DNA from: Collybiopsis luxurians FD-317 M1
Lineage: Eukaryota > Basidiomycota > Agaricomycetes > Agaricales > Omphalotaceae
Assembly: GCA_000827265.1 (NCBI GenBank)
Contig: KN834821.1
Coordinates: forward strand, 124,001-188,000
Reading direction: 5' to 3'
DNA length: 64,000 bases
The position numbers were made by a program, and so were the translations under genes. A model generated the notes under the pieces. It saw nothing but the letters and a program-made list of their open reading frames with translations. It ran no database searches and was not told where the DNA came from. Below, in pieces: positions 1-12,914 of the stretch (the stretch's first letter is position 1; each line of letters starts with the position of its first letter).

Positions 1-2523
1 GAGTGGGTACTTTTTGTCTGTGGCTTTTTCTCCTAGAATCTCAAACTTTAATCACGTGTCTTCTCTAGCCAGTTTCCTGTTCTCGCGTTCAGCACCGATC
101 TAGGAAACATCACATCTACTTCATCCCCGGTAGTGTGGGGAATTGGCCTAGTTCGGAATCCAACCATTATCTACAGAAACCAAACCCGTCGACCGTACTT
201 TTTCACGAGATATCCTGACGTTCAAAACGCGGTCAGTCCTCTTCTTGCAGCATACAGCTCCTTTCTTATTCTCTGTCTCTTAACGCAGATGTCAGATTTT
301 ATAAGTAACGCTTCAGATGCCCGTCAGCGTGCACTCAAGCTGGATACGAAAATCATATCTGATTCCAGCAAGATATCACCCGACTATACTGGCTTAGTTT
401 CCTTAGCATCGCGACAAGTTATGGCAGGGCTGGATATCACCATTGGATTAGATTCCAACGGACAAGTGAACACATCTGACATTCTCATTTTCATGAAAGA
501 CATTGGCAATTCTCAGTAAGCTATTTTTGTGTGTATATCTAATGATCGATCATTCTGAACTTGTGTCAAGGCGAATAAATCCAGTCGAGGTGTTGTACGC
601 CGCTTTGCCTGCAATCCTATATTTCAACTCATCCTGGGCTGGATATCTTCTCAAACCACTCCTACAATTCGAGTCATCTGCACTATACAACGTGAATTTT
701 TCTGCAGGAGATTTAGGCAGCAACTTCCCAATTGCTATAGGAAATCGTGATCCACCCATTTTCGAGGGGATGGAAAGTACGGGAGATATGTTGATTATGA
801 CATGGGCCCATGCGACGTTCAGTGGTGATGGGTCGCTGGTGTCTGCATATGTACGTCTTTCGCTTGTGTCCGGCCCAATCTTCCATGATGTCGTTTGGTC
901 GTCTATTGATGTTTGCTTGATTATTTATGGTCTTTCTTTCCACAAGCAGTATCATACACTGAAAAAATGGACTGATTGGCTGATTTCGGAACACCCTTTA
1001 ACACCAAACGAATTGTAAGCTGACCACTACAAGTGTTTTTTCATTGACTCTGCATGTTAATCTCTACAGTACCACTGCAGATGGGTTAAACAGAGTTAAT
1101 ATGACCAACCTGGCTATCAAGGGAATCATAGCTATAAGATCGATGGCCGAAATTAGTCGAGTGGTAGGGGAGTCTGATGATTATAACAACTATTCTGTAC
1201 GTTTTCATTTCATATTTCTTTAGCATCGATTGGCCTTAAATCTGTGGCCCTTTTTCACGAAGAGTACCGCTTCCTCCTTGGCATTACAGTGGCAGAGTAT
1301 TGCCGGTTCTTCTGGCCATCTGACTTCAACATATAACGATTTGAGCTCTTGGGGTTTAATTTATAATCTTTACCCCGACAAGCTCCTTGGTTTCAATCTG
1401 GTGGATAGCAGTGTATGTTCTGAACCTTGGCTATTTAAACCTTTGAATAATTAACAACCAATTTTTTCCCCCTATAGATATATGATGATCAAACTTCATG
1501 GTACTCTAGTGAAGCTTCAAGTTCAACAGGTTGGGGTAGAATCCAGTCAACATTATCAATTTTACTCACAAATGGTTTGCATGCATAGCTCCACCATTTG
1601 GATTACCATTTGACAGCACTGAAGTTACGGCTATGTCACATTGGACACTTTTCACTGCTGCGACTGTAAGCGATACAAACACGAGGGATTCGCTCGTGTC
1701 AATGGTACACGCAGCTGCATCAAATCAGAAACATTTCGTTGTGTTTCCTACAAGATATAGCTCATCTGATGGGAGTCTTCAGGGAGGGGCAGCAAGGTAT
1801 CCAATGGTGCTTTCTTCAGCAATCTCATTGTATTATTAACTATTTTATTCCTGAAAGTCCTGCTCAAGGAGCAATGTTTGCCCTACTGGCTCTCAAGTGA
1901 GTATCCACTCATTTATTTGACAACTTTAGCAATGGGGTTAATCCCTTTTACAGTCTCCAAAACAAGACAGTTAGTGCCACTCAGATCAGCAGTGGCGGAG
2001 TCAGCCGCTCCCGCTCAAATAAAGCCAAGACTGGAGCAATTGTGGGAGGTGTTGTGGGCGGAGTCCTGTGCATTACCATCTTTGCCTTGGTGGTATTCTT
2101 GTGCCGCCGTCATAATGATGTGAGTAGAACTATATATATTGGGGTTGAAAAGATCCTGAGAGCTTCTTTTCTATGCTATTCAAGTCTAAAAAAGTTAGGA
2201 TCAAGCAGCTTTTGGACAGATACCAAGTTGAGCCCTTCAAAGGTAACAAAACCCGATCTCTTGAATTTGCTTCTGGATATACACGTTCTGAGTCCCCTGC
2301 AACAGTAGATGTCCCTCTGAGAACTGTCCCATCGATAAAAGGGACTAGCAAAGGCTTCCAATCAGGGCCGAGCCTCTCCGTGACTGGAGTAAGTTCTTCG
2401 GAAGCAGGTTCGTCGGATGTTACACCGAGATTGAGAGAAGAGATTGCCAGTTTGAGAAGGGAATTGGAAGAGATGAATGGGAGGGTGATAATCCAGCATG
2501 AGCCTCTGCCGGAGTATTACTGA
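1..2523 (+). CDS. Glutaminase A-like (DUF4965/DUF1793) membrane-anchored protein, 5' partial
   Basis: The 3' part of a fungal glutaminase A-type (GtaA) protein; family members are secreted or surface enzymes reported to hydrolyse glutamine. Visible exons are about 73-515, 571-850, 950-1014, 1070-1196, 1263-1412, 1478-1535, 1589-1796, 1858-1896, 1954-2119 and 2185-2523, and all junction phases agree. Bases 1-6 may be the end of an earlier exon (donor gtactt). Family landmarks are QTRRPYFFTRYPDVQ, the segment AYYHTLKKWTDWL, TTADGLNRVNMTNLAIKGI, LALQWQSIAGSS, LSSWGLIYNLYPDKLLG and GAMFALLALN. After the catalytic part come a Ser/Lys-rich linker, one hydrophobic membrane segment (GVVGGVLCITIFALVVFLC, near 2045-2105) followed by CRRH, and a roughly 115-residue charged cytoplasmic tail with a predicted short coiled coil near its end (LREEIASLRRELEEM). 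Secretion is inferred, since the N-terminus lies outside the window. The family call is firm; the substrate is by analogy. Confidence 0.82.
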
Positions 2524-4006
2524 AAGAGAAGAACATGGAGCAGCCGTCCTTGCCATTTTTACAAAAAACATTTGGATTTTGGGAATTGTATCAAAGCAAA
2601 TGTGTCAGCTAGATCCGATGTCCCACCTGCGTCATTCTGTACATACAAAAATTAGAAAGTCATTTGCTTGTCACTGCTTGCTTGCCTCATCAACATTGTA
2701 AGCTACTTTAGCTGCCAAAAAGATAAGCAGAAATCGCGGTTCACGAACCAGTCGCGGGGTGCACGGGTATGCACCAATAGAAGCAAGGATAGAAGCATCA
2801 TCTGCACGGTTATGGATACGCACCGCATTAGACTTCTGCGGAATCGTCTTTATTTCGTCAATTGTGAACAACGTACTTTGCATTCAATAACAGCTATGCC
2901 TAAATAACAAAAGTACCCATACTCCCAACATACTCCATAGCTCGATCCTAGTTTGACAGCGCCACACCTGAACTGAGTATATGCATAAACGATTTGGGCG
3001 TTATGTGCGTTATGTACAGGAGTCAGAACTATAACCTACGTGTTTTTGGATTATTGTTTGCTTGGCACCGTTGAGACCTGTAAGATGCTCTTGTACGGAT
3101 GGATACAGTCCCACTCTGGAGTACAAATGATTTGAATTTTGCGCGCCGTTGAGACCTGTAAGATGCTCTTATATGGAGGGATACAACTACAAAGTACAAA
3201 TGACTTGAATTCAATTGCGCGCGTCGCTTTTGTTGGGGAACTCAAGCTCTTACGCCAGAGGTGAAACTTTAATAGGTGGTCCCTGCCAACGTTTGCGAAA
3301 GTTTTAGGGAATTTTTTGAATCAACGCCTGAAAGGGCATCTCAATGGTCAAATGTGCTTCAGAATCCTGATTTGCAATGTACGGTATACTCTCTTGCGCC
3401 TCCCCAAACGAGTTCCGCAGCGTAAACGTCGATAACAGGCATCCCGTACCAGTTGCCTCGTCTTGAATCTACTTACCGTTGAGCTTCAAGCTTTGTCTAA
3501 CAAATACATGTAAAGTAACTTCACGAGTGTTTTTGTTCCCTTCATTGAGTACCCACCTTGAACTGAAGTGATTCATCAAAAACCCCAAATCGGTATGCGA
3601 TGAGAACTATCTACATCATTTCGTTTCATTTACATAGCGATACAACAGCCAAACTTGAACGACTAGCGCCAAGTTTGGTATGGTATGTACATACGAGTGT
3701 GTACGAGTGTGTTCTACACGAATGGGAAGAGGGAGATAAGACAGCTGAGGTAGGGGGGCGTCATACAAACACAGGAATGATATACGTGAAGAAAAGAAAA
3801 AAGAAAAAAAAACATCGCTAGGACTTTCGTAAATCATTGTCGTATGGTATGCCAGCTGTGCGTCGAGCACGAGTCGTCCCCCTTAATCCAATCTCGAGCA
3901 AGAGCAAGCAAGTCAAAGAAAAAAGGGAAAGAGAAAAAAAGGGGAAGTAACACGGAGAAAAGGAGGATGGTCCAACCCCACACTCAAGGGCCAAGAAGGC
4001 CTACGC
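2524..4006. other. Intergenic, with one 78-bp tandem duplication
   Basis: I see no gene between the glutaminase-like gene and the AA9 gene, which converge here. The short open frames lack family resemblance and splice-supported continuations. The only clear structure is a two-copy direct repeat near 3068-3222. A/G-rich runs near 3790-3960 probably belong to the 3' flank of the AA9 gene. Confidence 0.5.
3068..3222. repeat. Two-copy tandem repeat, period about 78 bp
   Basis: Copy 1 (about 3068-3145) and copy 2 (about 3146-3222) both begin CCGTTGAGACCTGTAAGATG and both end in a TACAAATGA-TTGAATT-GCGCG context. They differ by scattered substitutions, so the duplication is not recent. Confidence 0.8.
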
Positions 4007-5649
4007 TTAGTGCAAAAGCGAAGACGAATGACGTCTGGCATGTAATGCCTTGTTGAGGTTCCTCCGGGTCATTTGGAGAGGGTTGGTAGGGCGGCGTTTG
4101 GCAGGAGCGTCAGCGGCAGAGGGGGAGCGTTTGCGTCTCTTGCAATGGCCAGAAGACGAAGAGGAGTTTGACGAGGACGAGGATGAGGACGAGGATGAGG
4201 ACGAGGATGACGATGAGGAAGAGAAGGAAGGGTAGGCGTAGGTAGGAGTAGCGGCGGAAGCGTCGGCGGATGAGGTAGCAGCTGTGGCGGTAGCTGAAGC
4301 TGAGTCGGCAGAAGAACTGTCTGCAGACGCTGAGGAACCAGAGTCGGACGACGACGATGACGACGATGAGGATGAAGATGAGGAAGAAGAGCTAGATCCC
4401 GAGGATGAGGCACCGTTCCACACCGCAGGACCGGGGTTAGTGAAGCCAGCGCCGTTGTCAGAATAGACGTTGTATTTGGCAAAGTCTCCATCGGGAGCGT
4501 AGAGGCTATAGAAGGCAGTGAGCCAAATGTAAAGATCCCGAAGATAAACCTGACAGGAAGACTTACGATCCAGCTTTAGTGCCCTCCGGAAGTTCGACCT
4601 CTCCGCCGCCGATCACCTCGAATTGAATGCATCCGTTGTAAACTTGAGGACCGGTGGTTGAGTCTCCGTCTTTGAGCGGGTTATGTACAGCCATCAGCTA
4701 TTGGAGTAAGAGATAGTACGATTAGTCTTATGCAACGAAAACAGAAGTAACCAGAGTAAAACCCCTCACCTCATGACGAACAAGATACTGTCCATTCTTC
4801 AGCCCTGAAGGAATGGTAACCGTCGCCTGCGAACCGTCTTGCACGAATTTCGCCATACCCCAAAGACCGGCACCTGTAGGATAATAGGGCTCGGGTTTCC
4901 CCGCCATCGTATTACGCAAATCGTTGGAGATGGATTGAGACATGTCGAGGCCGTCCATTTGGAGTTTGACCCAGCTGGCTTGGGAGGCGTCGAAAGAGGT
5001 GCAGTCACCATTGGTGCAGGGTGCGATGTAGGTTGCTACGGTACCCATTCTAGTTTAGAGGTAAATAAACGGAAAGTTAGTTGGCACTTCGAAGAGGGGG
5101 AGAAAGAGTGGAGGAGGTTTAGTTGAAAAGGTAACGTACGCGTGAACCCAAGGAAATTCTCCACTAGCCCAGTTGACGTTTCCGGTTCCAGGCTTGTTGA
5201 GTAACTCGGATGTAGCACCGACCCAGTCGATTCGGATATCACTTCCAGCGGTGACCTGGATGGTCTTTGGAGCACCAGAAGCGCCTTCGCAGGCCATTTT
5301 CCTATGAGAATATATTGGACCACGTTGTGAGGGAGAGAACAAAGAAATGAGACATACGAGTCGTCTGTGAAATCAGTTGGGAGATTATACGATGGCCCGG
5401 AGGCTTGGTACATGACTCGAACAGCGGTCGCTGCGTTCTTGGAATCCCCCGAGTAGTAAATCTGTAGTTCAAAGAATCGACGTCAATTCGTGAAGTCAGG
5501 GTTAGAAAGGATGTAAGACTTGCATTAGGCCCGTCGTTATACACTCCATTCGCCAAAACACCCTTGATCTGACCATGAGCATTGGCCAGAGGCAAGAAGC
5601 AGCTTCCAAAAAGTGCCGCGGCACTCAGTAAAACGTTCGTTCGGATCAT
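4007..5649 (-). CDS. AA9 family lytic polysaccharide monooxygenase with Ser-rich C-terminal tail
   Basis: Secreted copper enzyme of the AA9 (former GH61) type, which cleaves cellulose or related glycans oxidatively outside the cell. Six exons: 5649-5524, 5461-5358, 5301-5140, 5049-4770, 4697-4567 and 4505-4007, giving 433 residues with all phases consistent. Residues 1-24 are a signal peptide (hydrophobic core, ending LANA); mature His1 is residue 25 (HGQIKGVLANG). The second copper His is near 130 (WVHAMGTVATY). The conserved YLVRHE lies near 219-224 and Gln242/Tyr244 in PQVYNGC match the Q-x-Y axial region. The domain ends with NVYS...NPGPAVWNG near 299. Residues 300-433 are a Ser-dominated linker followed by a very basic end (KRRKRSP, KRRPTNP, RRNLNKALHARRH) and no CBM1. 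The first intron uses a GC donor (GCAAGT at 5523-5518). The family call is strong; the exact substrate is unknown. Confidence 0.93.
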
Positions 5650-7743
5650 TCTTTCGTTCAGTTTCTCGAGGTAAAAAAAAAGTTAGGAAAGAAAAGTTTT
5701 CGTTCGGAAAGAGAGTTGAAGTAAAGTGAAGGACAGTAAGTCAATGATACGATGACTTGTAGAGGAACCTCGAGAAACAGGAAAAGAATGGAGAAAAAGG
5801 AGAAGACGGTCGTTATGAGAGGAGTTGTACGCTGCTTGCTTTTTATTGAGCAAAAAAAAAGTCTTGGCTTTTTGCCTTTTTTGTAAAGCCAACTTGACGT
5901 ATTACGGCCCAAATGCGGGAGGCCATTGAGTAACTGGGCCGAATAACCTTCATAAGCTTTCATAGTTCGTTTCAAAGAACGTTCAGGACCATTCCTTGTT
6001 ATACTTGGCCGCAAAGCTTAGAATACAGTACCAGTGGATGCGTGGATAAGTGCAAGTTGGTTTGAGACAGGGGCCAATCGCCCTGAAGGCCGCCGTTCCT
6101 GGGCGCTTATCCGATACCAGACATGGTAATTAATGAAGCCCGCCAGGCCGACGCAAGGCCGATGCTCAATATTGGTGACTTTGTGTGATCATTGAGATCG
6201 TAAGGCAGTCGTAGGTATGGCATGTAGTTCAGATGCTTGTAAGTGTCAACCTCCGGAAACTTAATGTCACGGTCTAACAACGTAAGTACCTGAAATCAGG
6301 AGGCTGGTGTGTTACGGACTGCGTGTGGTCAAGGTTGGGATGTAACTCTTACGATTGGTCAAGATATACAGATTAGATTATGATACTATCGAGTCAAAGG
6401 AAATTGTCTAAAAAGCGTACTGCAATGCTATAGAATGCAAGAGAAGGAAAGAGAAAGAGACCGAAAGGTACAGCTAGGTCGAGACTATGATTGAGTAAGC
6501 ATATCCATGACAAGCTCACAAGCTGTTTTGAATATCTACACGAATGGCAGTTGATATTCACTACCGTCTACTGTCGAGATGCTATGCCTTAACAATGACT
6601 TGGTATTAACAATATATATCGATCGAGGTGCAGAAAATTTGTTTGCGATGAATGAGCTAAGCTTTCACCTTCGTTGATCGAACTTGGAAATTGCGGACTC
6701 TGGGACTACTACGCTCTTCCATTAATGAGCGGAACAACAAAAGCTAGCTGGTGAGCCTCACTGCCTCCTCGAGCGCCGTGAGTCACTGTCGGGAACTTAT
6801 CGAGCTACGCACAAGCCCCGCTGCATTCAATATCCAGTGTGAGGACCTCCCGACAACTATATGGACAGAGTCCAACAACTAGTCGTAATCAGTTCTAAGC
6901 ACTGGAAAATGTCATCTCGAAGCTTTCGCGAAACAGCATAGTAGGAATAAATATTACAACTAGCCGTGTAACGTGCATTATAAACGCGGTGCATCCGATT
7001 CGAACCTTGGTGGACACATCGAGTATGACGCTCCACCTACAGCATCGGAGCAGTTGTGATTACTTTTATAATTGGATCCATATTTAAGCTACTTGACAGC
7101 GAGACCGCTCTCATTCTTTGCACCTCTCTTCTCAAAACTATGCGTCTGAATCGAGGGTGATTTTCCCTTACCATACCATTTTTATTCGATACTTGCAAAT
7201 TTCTAACGGGCGAATACATGAATATTGAATTTCGCACCTATCTTATCGTGACCAGTGTGCGTTTGAATTGAGAACGCTTACACCAACTCATATTATTACT
7301 TATCCAAGGTTGGTCATGGATTTGTGTGGAAAGTCTATAAAGTATCAGCTGCTGAATTGAGAGGAGTTAGAGGTAATAACTAAAACAGATCGGTCATTTG
7401 TCAAATATTTCTCCGTGTATGCCAGTGCCACTGATAAGTTTATATGCGTGGGGTGAGTTGTGCTCCCGCAGTGCGGCAGTTCGAGTTGACCGATCTGATG
7501 CTTCTTCCTTGCATCCAATACTTGATAGGGCGCGGCATATTCAACTGCTGATATATGAGAAACAATCTGACGCCGTGGCGTCCCCTCTGAATGAATTCTT
7601 GCTTCCTACAATAGCATTTTGAATCTCCAGCGCTCTTGATTATTTGACATGCCTAACGTACGTTGAGAGCTTTTAAAGGCTAAGGGTAATCGTCTTGTTG
7701 ACGCTCCCGAAACCCCCATTCCTTCACAGATCGCAAGACACTC
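5650..7743. other. Intergenic region between divergent AA9 and DUF6534 genes
   Basis: Promoter-side sequence of two divergent genes. The interval is AT-rich with short open frames only. I found no recognisable coding family, no clear TATA box at a sensible distance and no repeat. Confidence 0.5.
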
Positions 7744-9476
7744 ATGAGCTCTCCACCGGCGCAAGTAGCAGAATCTTTGTGCGTGTCGCTTTGCGGGATG
7801 TTAAACTGTCAATCCAATGTCCCATTTCATGCGTAGATTTGGATCAATGCTTCTCGGAACCTTTATGGCCCTGATGTTATATGGTATATCTATAACTCAG
7901 ATGTAAGAAAAGGATTTGAGAGATGGATTCTACTCATGTTCTGACCGGCCACGTAGATATCTATACTTCAGTGCGTTTTGGAAAAAGTGGGTTTATCTTT
8001 CTGGTGATCCAAGAATTGTCTGACGGAGTATTCTTAGGGACCGTTTGCTCATTAAATGCTTTGTGCGCTTGTATTCCTCGCATTCGGCAGCCCTTATGTA
8101 ACTGGCATGGATAGGTCACCCTAGTTTTTCTAGTTGACACTGCGCACACTATAGTTATCATGGCATATATGTATACATCCTTGATTAACCATTTTGGTGC
8201 GTCTATACACATACTATATGATGCCAGTGCTGATATACTAATAAAATCAGGTGATACACAATATATTTCCAAATCGACCTGGGCAGCAAATTTAGGTGCG
8301 TCGAGTTCGACAGTGATTCTAATGCCAGTGTGAGAACTCAAAAGGAATACTTAGAACCCACATTTGTGGTATGTTTGAAAATTCAATTGGATGAGACTTC
8401 CAAGTTCCTGGTTCATATAAACTACAGGGAGTCATTGGCGGATTGGTACAGTCATTTTACGGTTGGCGTCTGAAAATCATTACCAGAAGCTGGCTTCTAT
8501 CATGGGCAATATTTTTCGGTGGTTTGACCAATATGCGTATGTGTCAACATTAATTAATGAAACGACTTGAAGTGACTTTGTAGAACTTTTTCCTTTGTAG
8601 TACTGGGAATAGGAACGGCTATTGGCTCTCAGACTGTCAGATGGTACAGGGACTTTCCAAAAATCCAGGTTGTAGTCATTATCTGTGAGTTTTATATCCA
8701 TATTATTTGACATGGGCATTTTGGAAAGTATTATCTTTCTAGGGTCTGCAGTAGCTATATTAGTAGATATGATTATTATGTTCGCACTGGTATTCCATCT
8801 AGTAAATAGCTCTTTTATCTGGAATGGTTCATATCTGATTTCTATCATTTCTTAGCATCATTTTCGGACAGGAGTCAGATCTACAGATACTCAAATTGAC
8901 AGAATAATTCGGTGTAAGCATTTTTTTCGTGCCTTAAGCCTACTGTTTTCGCACTTTAGTTAATTACCTGGCTGGGTAGTGACCATTCAAACTGGTAAGA
9001 AGCATACAACCCTTCTTACTACCACTCATTGGGAGGTTACTTCTTAGGAGTGATCACAGTTATTTGGGAGTCAGTTATTCAATTAAAAATGTGCATTCAA
9101 AAGATTCTTATTTTTTTCAATAACAGTATAGTGCATCTTCTGACATATAAGCTGCTTACCGCTGATGTGTAAATATGCTGAATTAATTCTAGCGAGCCAG
9201 GCGAAAACTAATAATTAATTGTAGCCATCTCTTTTTCAATTTTACCCTTGCAAAGCTTTATACTAATGCTTTGCTCTCATCATTAAACTCGAGAGGAAAA
9301 TTGAGGTTCACAAACAGAGATGAGGATGATACCAATCAACATGTGCGTTCAAAATTAAGCTTTCATTGTTAAATACTAGTTCTTAATTGACTTATATTTG
9401 CATTTTCCAGGTAGAAGTGGACTCGGTTCAGCTGGAACAAAGTCACCCAGAGGCGAGTTTATTTCTCTTCTGGTAA
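7744..9476 (+). CDS. DUF6534-type seven-helix fungal membrane protein, copy 1
   Basis: Predicted multi-span membrane protein of the DUF6534 family, abundant in Agaricomycetes and of unknown function. Sixteen exons could be placed: 7744-7778, 7837-7902, 7957-7986, 8038-8062, 8115-8196, 8251-8295, 8355-8368, 8428-8536, 8601-8684, 8743-8801, 8856-8913, 8980-8994, 9048-9069, 9127-9168, 9225-9342 and 9411-9476. Their total is 870 nt (289 residues) and every phase matches. Landmarks are GSMLLGTFMALMLYGISITQ (helix 1), VFLVDTAHTIVIMAYMY, EPTFVGVIGGLVQSFYGWR, RTGVRSTDTQIDRIIRLTIQTG and LAKLYTNALLSSLNSRGKL, all at the usual family positions. Exons of 14, 15, 22 and 25 nt explain why no long open frame is visible. 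The gene looks intact. Copy 2 (21563-23316) has the same intron positions. Family call firm; role unknown. Confidence 0.88.
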
Positions 9477-9619
9477 TGTGAAGAGCTGTTCAATGTACTT
9501 TCTTATGTAGGTTTTTGTGCAGGTTGAAGCTGTTGCAATAGTTGATACCAGCTGCAAGCATGTAACCACTACACCACTCAGTCTTAGAAAGAATGAAAAT
9601 ATCTGAGGATCCCTGCTGA

Positions 9620-9725
9620 ACCTTGAACTGCACCTGGAGGTTTGGTCCAGGAGTTTCCCAAAGCTGGACCTGAACCTGAGGTCCGGTTCAGGTTTGGACC
9701 GGGTTCACCAGGTTCATGGACCGGA
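9620..9725. repeat. GGTTCAGG/GGTCC-rich imperfect short repeat patch
   Basis: Short units such as GGTTCAGG, its complement CCTGAACC, GGTCC and GGACC recur in direct and inverted orientation over about 100 bp. A similar patch occurs near 52565-52650. Confidence 0.55.
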
Positions 9726-12230
9726 CCGCGGCAACACTGGCAAAGACACTTCCCCACTGATTATTTCCTTTTCGCTTACCCTTACCCAAGATATGGTTCA
9801 CATTCTTGAGAACAAAAGGATGTCATGGTGGAAGATCTTTGCCATCACACAACTTATATTCATTCAACACAATTGGGTCCTGGGATGACACTGTTGGATG
9901 TGCACTTGTATGTCCTTATCTTTAAGGAGAATTAGATGAGACAGGGACAGTGGATAGCCCTTCAGAAACTAGTTCATCAGGCCATGGACTTACTCAATGT
10001 CAGGGTATACTCTTACTTTGAGACGGGTATGAGCTGAAGAGCACTAGGAGAAGAAAGCTAGCATAAAATGAAGCCCTTTTTGAGTAACTTGGTGTCATTC
10101 GTTGCTGAGAAATTAAATTCTTCAATTAAGTGGAAGCCCACAGGATAATAACAGTGATATTAGCTAAGGAGAAGCCCACAGTTAAGGTGTCGGATGATAA
10201 ATTTGAAGTCACATTTGCAAAATGAAGCATGGACTCCTCGGCAACTGTACAAAACAGTAATTATTGCATAATTCATTTGGTTATCCCTATATAATTCCAG
10301 AGATTCCGTATTGCTGAATGGTTGCAAGCAAGAATTTCTTTTTAGATGTGCCCTCCTTCCTCTCGCCCATATTGCCATTGATCAATTGATTATTATTCGC
10401 CATCAAAATCTGGCCTGAGTGTCTATTTGACTTGTCAGAGGATAAAGTGATTGCCGGGGTTGGTCCATACTGTTACTATCAGTACAGATATCTGTTAGTC
10501 ATTATTGTTGCAAGAATATGTCTGCCACAAAGTGCCTACACCAAGCAATCCACTGTCAACTACGCTGTCACTTGATGCTTTGTGCTCCAGCCAGGTGAGA
10601 TCCTTCCTCAGATAGACAAATTCAGAGATTTGTCCAACTCCGATGGATCTAAAGACACACAGTGTGAATCTCTGCATGTTGCTTGAGGTGTCACACCAAT
10701 AAGTAAACAAACAGATGAAATGAGTGATCAAGGAGCCTTTCATTGACCCAGTATTGGTCTGTTGGAGCATATACATAATACAGCTTGATCTTAAGAGCCC
10801 TTCCCTATTAACATTCATTCTTGCATTCAAAGAACAACCAGTGGGATTTGTACAACAACTGAAAGTCAAGGAAGACTCACAAATAATCAATAACAGCACA
10901 TGTTGCTGTAAATATGTATGCGAGTTGACTGCTGGACCTCTCATTTGGATAACCAAATTGCTGCAAGTGGGGTGACCACTTGTCATGTAAAGTATTTGTA
11001 AAGTATACAACGAGTCAGTATTTCATTGAGCAACTTCTTTAGCTTGACAAAGTAAATAGAACTGTACTCTCAAGAACAGACTCATACATACCAGCTCCAC
11101 CCAGAAAACAAACCTGAAGTTGCATACTCGCCAGTGGCTTCACACCCTGCTGCACAAGAGGGTACTTCGGAATAAGCTTCTGTTGCACCCCAATTAATGT
11201 AAGTGAGACTCCTGGTATTGGTTTACTTGGTGCAAGGCCACACTTATGAAGGCAGTAAAAAGCATCTGCCAACATTGCGTGCTCATCTACCACAACCAAA
11301 TACAAAGTTAGGTCAACATATTTGCATTGAAATTGTGGAGCTTATTCATGAGAGTTGAGCAAGAATTGTGAGTATATAACAAGACAGTGAAGTTTAAGGT
11401 TGAGCACCTTTGACTTCCATCGATGGTGAGAGAAAAAGCGCCAGGGAGATCAATGGCAAGGTATTTTACTAGTTATTACATTAAATAGTCCAGCATAATG
11501 ATTCAACATGGAGGAAAATTTGATAACTGCTAGTAAGTGAGTTAGACTTGATTACAACAATTGCAGCAAAAGTACAAACCAATTAGAAAAGTCAAGATCA
11601 TTAAATATACCCCAAGATATGCAAGAACACAGGAGACTAGGTGAATGTCTTGACCTGCGAAACAAACAACTATTGCTTGCATAGAGTACATAGTAGTGAG
11701 CAAGGCCAAAAGAGGAAGGGTAACCCCAACAATACTGGCCAGACTCCAAGGATGAAGCTGAAGAATAATAGCATCACAGTGAACACCCTTGTGCATGCAT
11801 CCACAACATGGATTCTGGGATACAATCTGCAGTACTGGGTGAGCCAAAGAAGGACAAAGAGATTGCTTTATCATGGAAATGGGATGAGAAATTGTTGAAA
11901 CTAAAAATACCTTTTGTAGCCTGCTACTGAGGCAAGTACAAACCCAGGTGAGACTCCAATTTTATTGGCATTGGCAAAAATCAAGGCTTCGACACTTCAA
12001 GTCTCCATGTTTTGGAGCAGTGTAGTGGTAGTTGTTTGAACTCCTCCTTTGATCATATAACCAAGCCTCTGTAATCTTGAGGTACAAAAAAATGACTGGC
12101 AAATCAACATAATTTGAGTAAAAGGGAAACCAGTCACTAGCTGAGCTGTGCAAAGCATGTGTATACTGTTGAAGTACAAGTAATCCATTGGTACAGATGC
12201 TAAGGCTGCATCGGTGCAACTTGGGGTTAT

Positions 12231-12266
12231 GATGTAATGCAATTTTTAGGGAACTTGCATTACATC
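12231..12266. repeat. Palindrome GATGTAATGCAA...TTGCATTACATC
   Basis: Perfect 12-bp inverted arms (12231-12242 and 12255-12266) around a 12-bp loop. The core TGTAATGCAATTTT is shared with the palindrome at 52827-52857, so this is a dispersed family rather than a chance hairpin. It may be two abutting transposon ends or a tiny MITE. Confidence 0.7.
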
Positions 12267-12914
12267 ATTGCCTCTATAGTTTCGAGTTTTTAGCCTTGCT
12301 CAAGCCTCGCTTTATATATTTATATGCCTGCCTGTAGAAGTCTAAATTGCTCCACAACTGTAGTCATGCCAGTCAGGCATCGGGGGACAGGGTTCAGACT
12401 CCAGAGCTCCAGACCTCATAACTGTATTACAACCAGTATAGCTGTAAACATCACAGATGAATACAGGTATTACTGTACTGTTACTGTGCTGTATTTGATC
12501 TTGACCTGCCTTGGACAGTACAGTCACGGTATCTGTAAATGTGCATAGGCTGACACAGTGCCGAGCCCTAATGCCCATTGCTTGAAACTATGCGAAATGA
12601 GTGAAACTAGTTCATTTTACATAGGTACAGTACATTCTTCCAGCTACATCCCATGGTATTTAGCCACCCCAGAGTGATAAACAGGTTATATAGTCAAATA
12701 AAAGAAGGAGAGAAACATCAAAGAATATAGAAAAATGCAGAACAGCAAATTTGACCCAGATGTATAGGTCAAACTACAGCAGGAAGGAGGACAAAAGAAC
12801 AATCAAGATCAGAAGAAAGGGACCATGTTATGTTTGAATGAAAAGCTAAACAAGCAAGTCAATAGTGTGTTATGAAAATTAAGAGAACTTACTTTAGGCA
12901 TTGTATGCAGAAAT

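Larger units (their letters stand above)
9477..12914. other. Gene-poor, repeat-bearing interval
   Basis: I recognise no gene here. Minus-strand open frames at 10495-11010, 11039-11305, 11542-11874 and 11962-12242 are moderately long but show no family motif and no convincing splice chain. They could be remnants of an unrecognised mobile element. Structures seen: a GGTTCAGG/GGACC-rich patch at about 9620-9725 and a 36-bp palindrome at 12231-12266 that has a relative at 52827-52857. Confidence 0.4.

Noticed and set aside
6975..7020. tRNA-like TTCGAA motif
   Set aside because: The flanking bases do not form a T stem, acceptor stem or anticodon arm.
8914..9070. Apparent frameshift in DUF6534 copy 1 near RIIR/TIQTG
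   Set aside because: Choosing the acceptor GGGTAG (8974-8979) gives a 15-nt exon that restores the family sequence LTIQTG; copy 2 has the same exon.
12231..12290. Palindrome read as a Helitron 3' hairpin
   Set aside because: No CTRR end follows at a consistent distance in both copies, and no Rep/helicase sequence is nearby.
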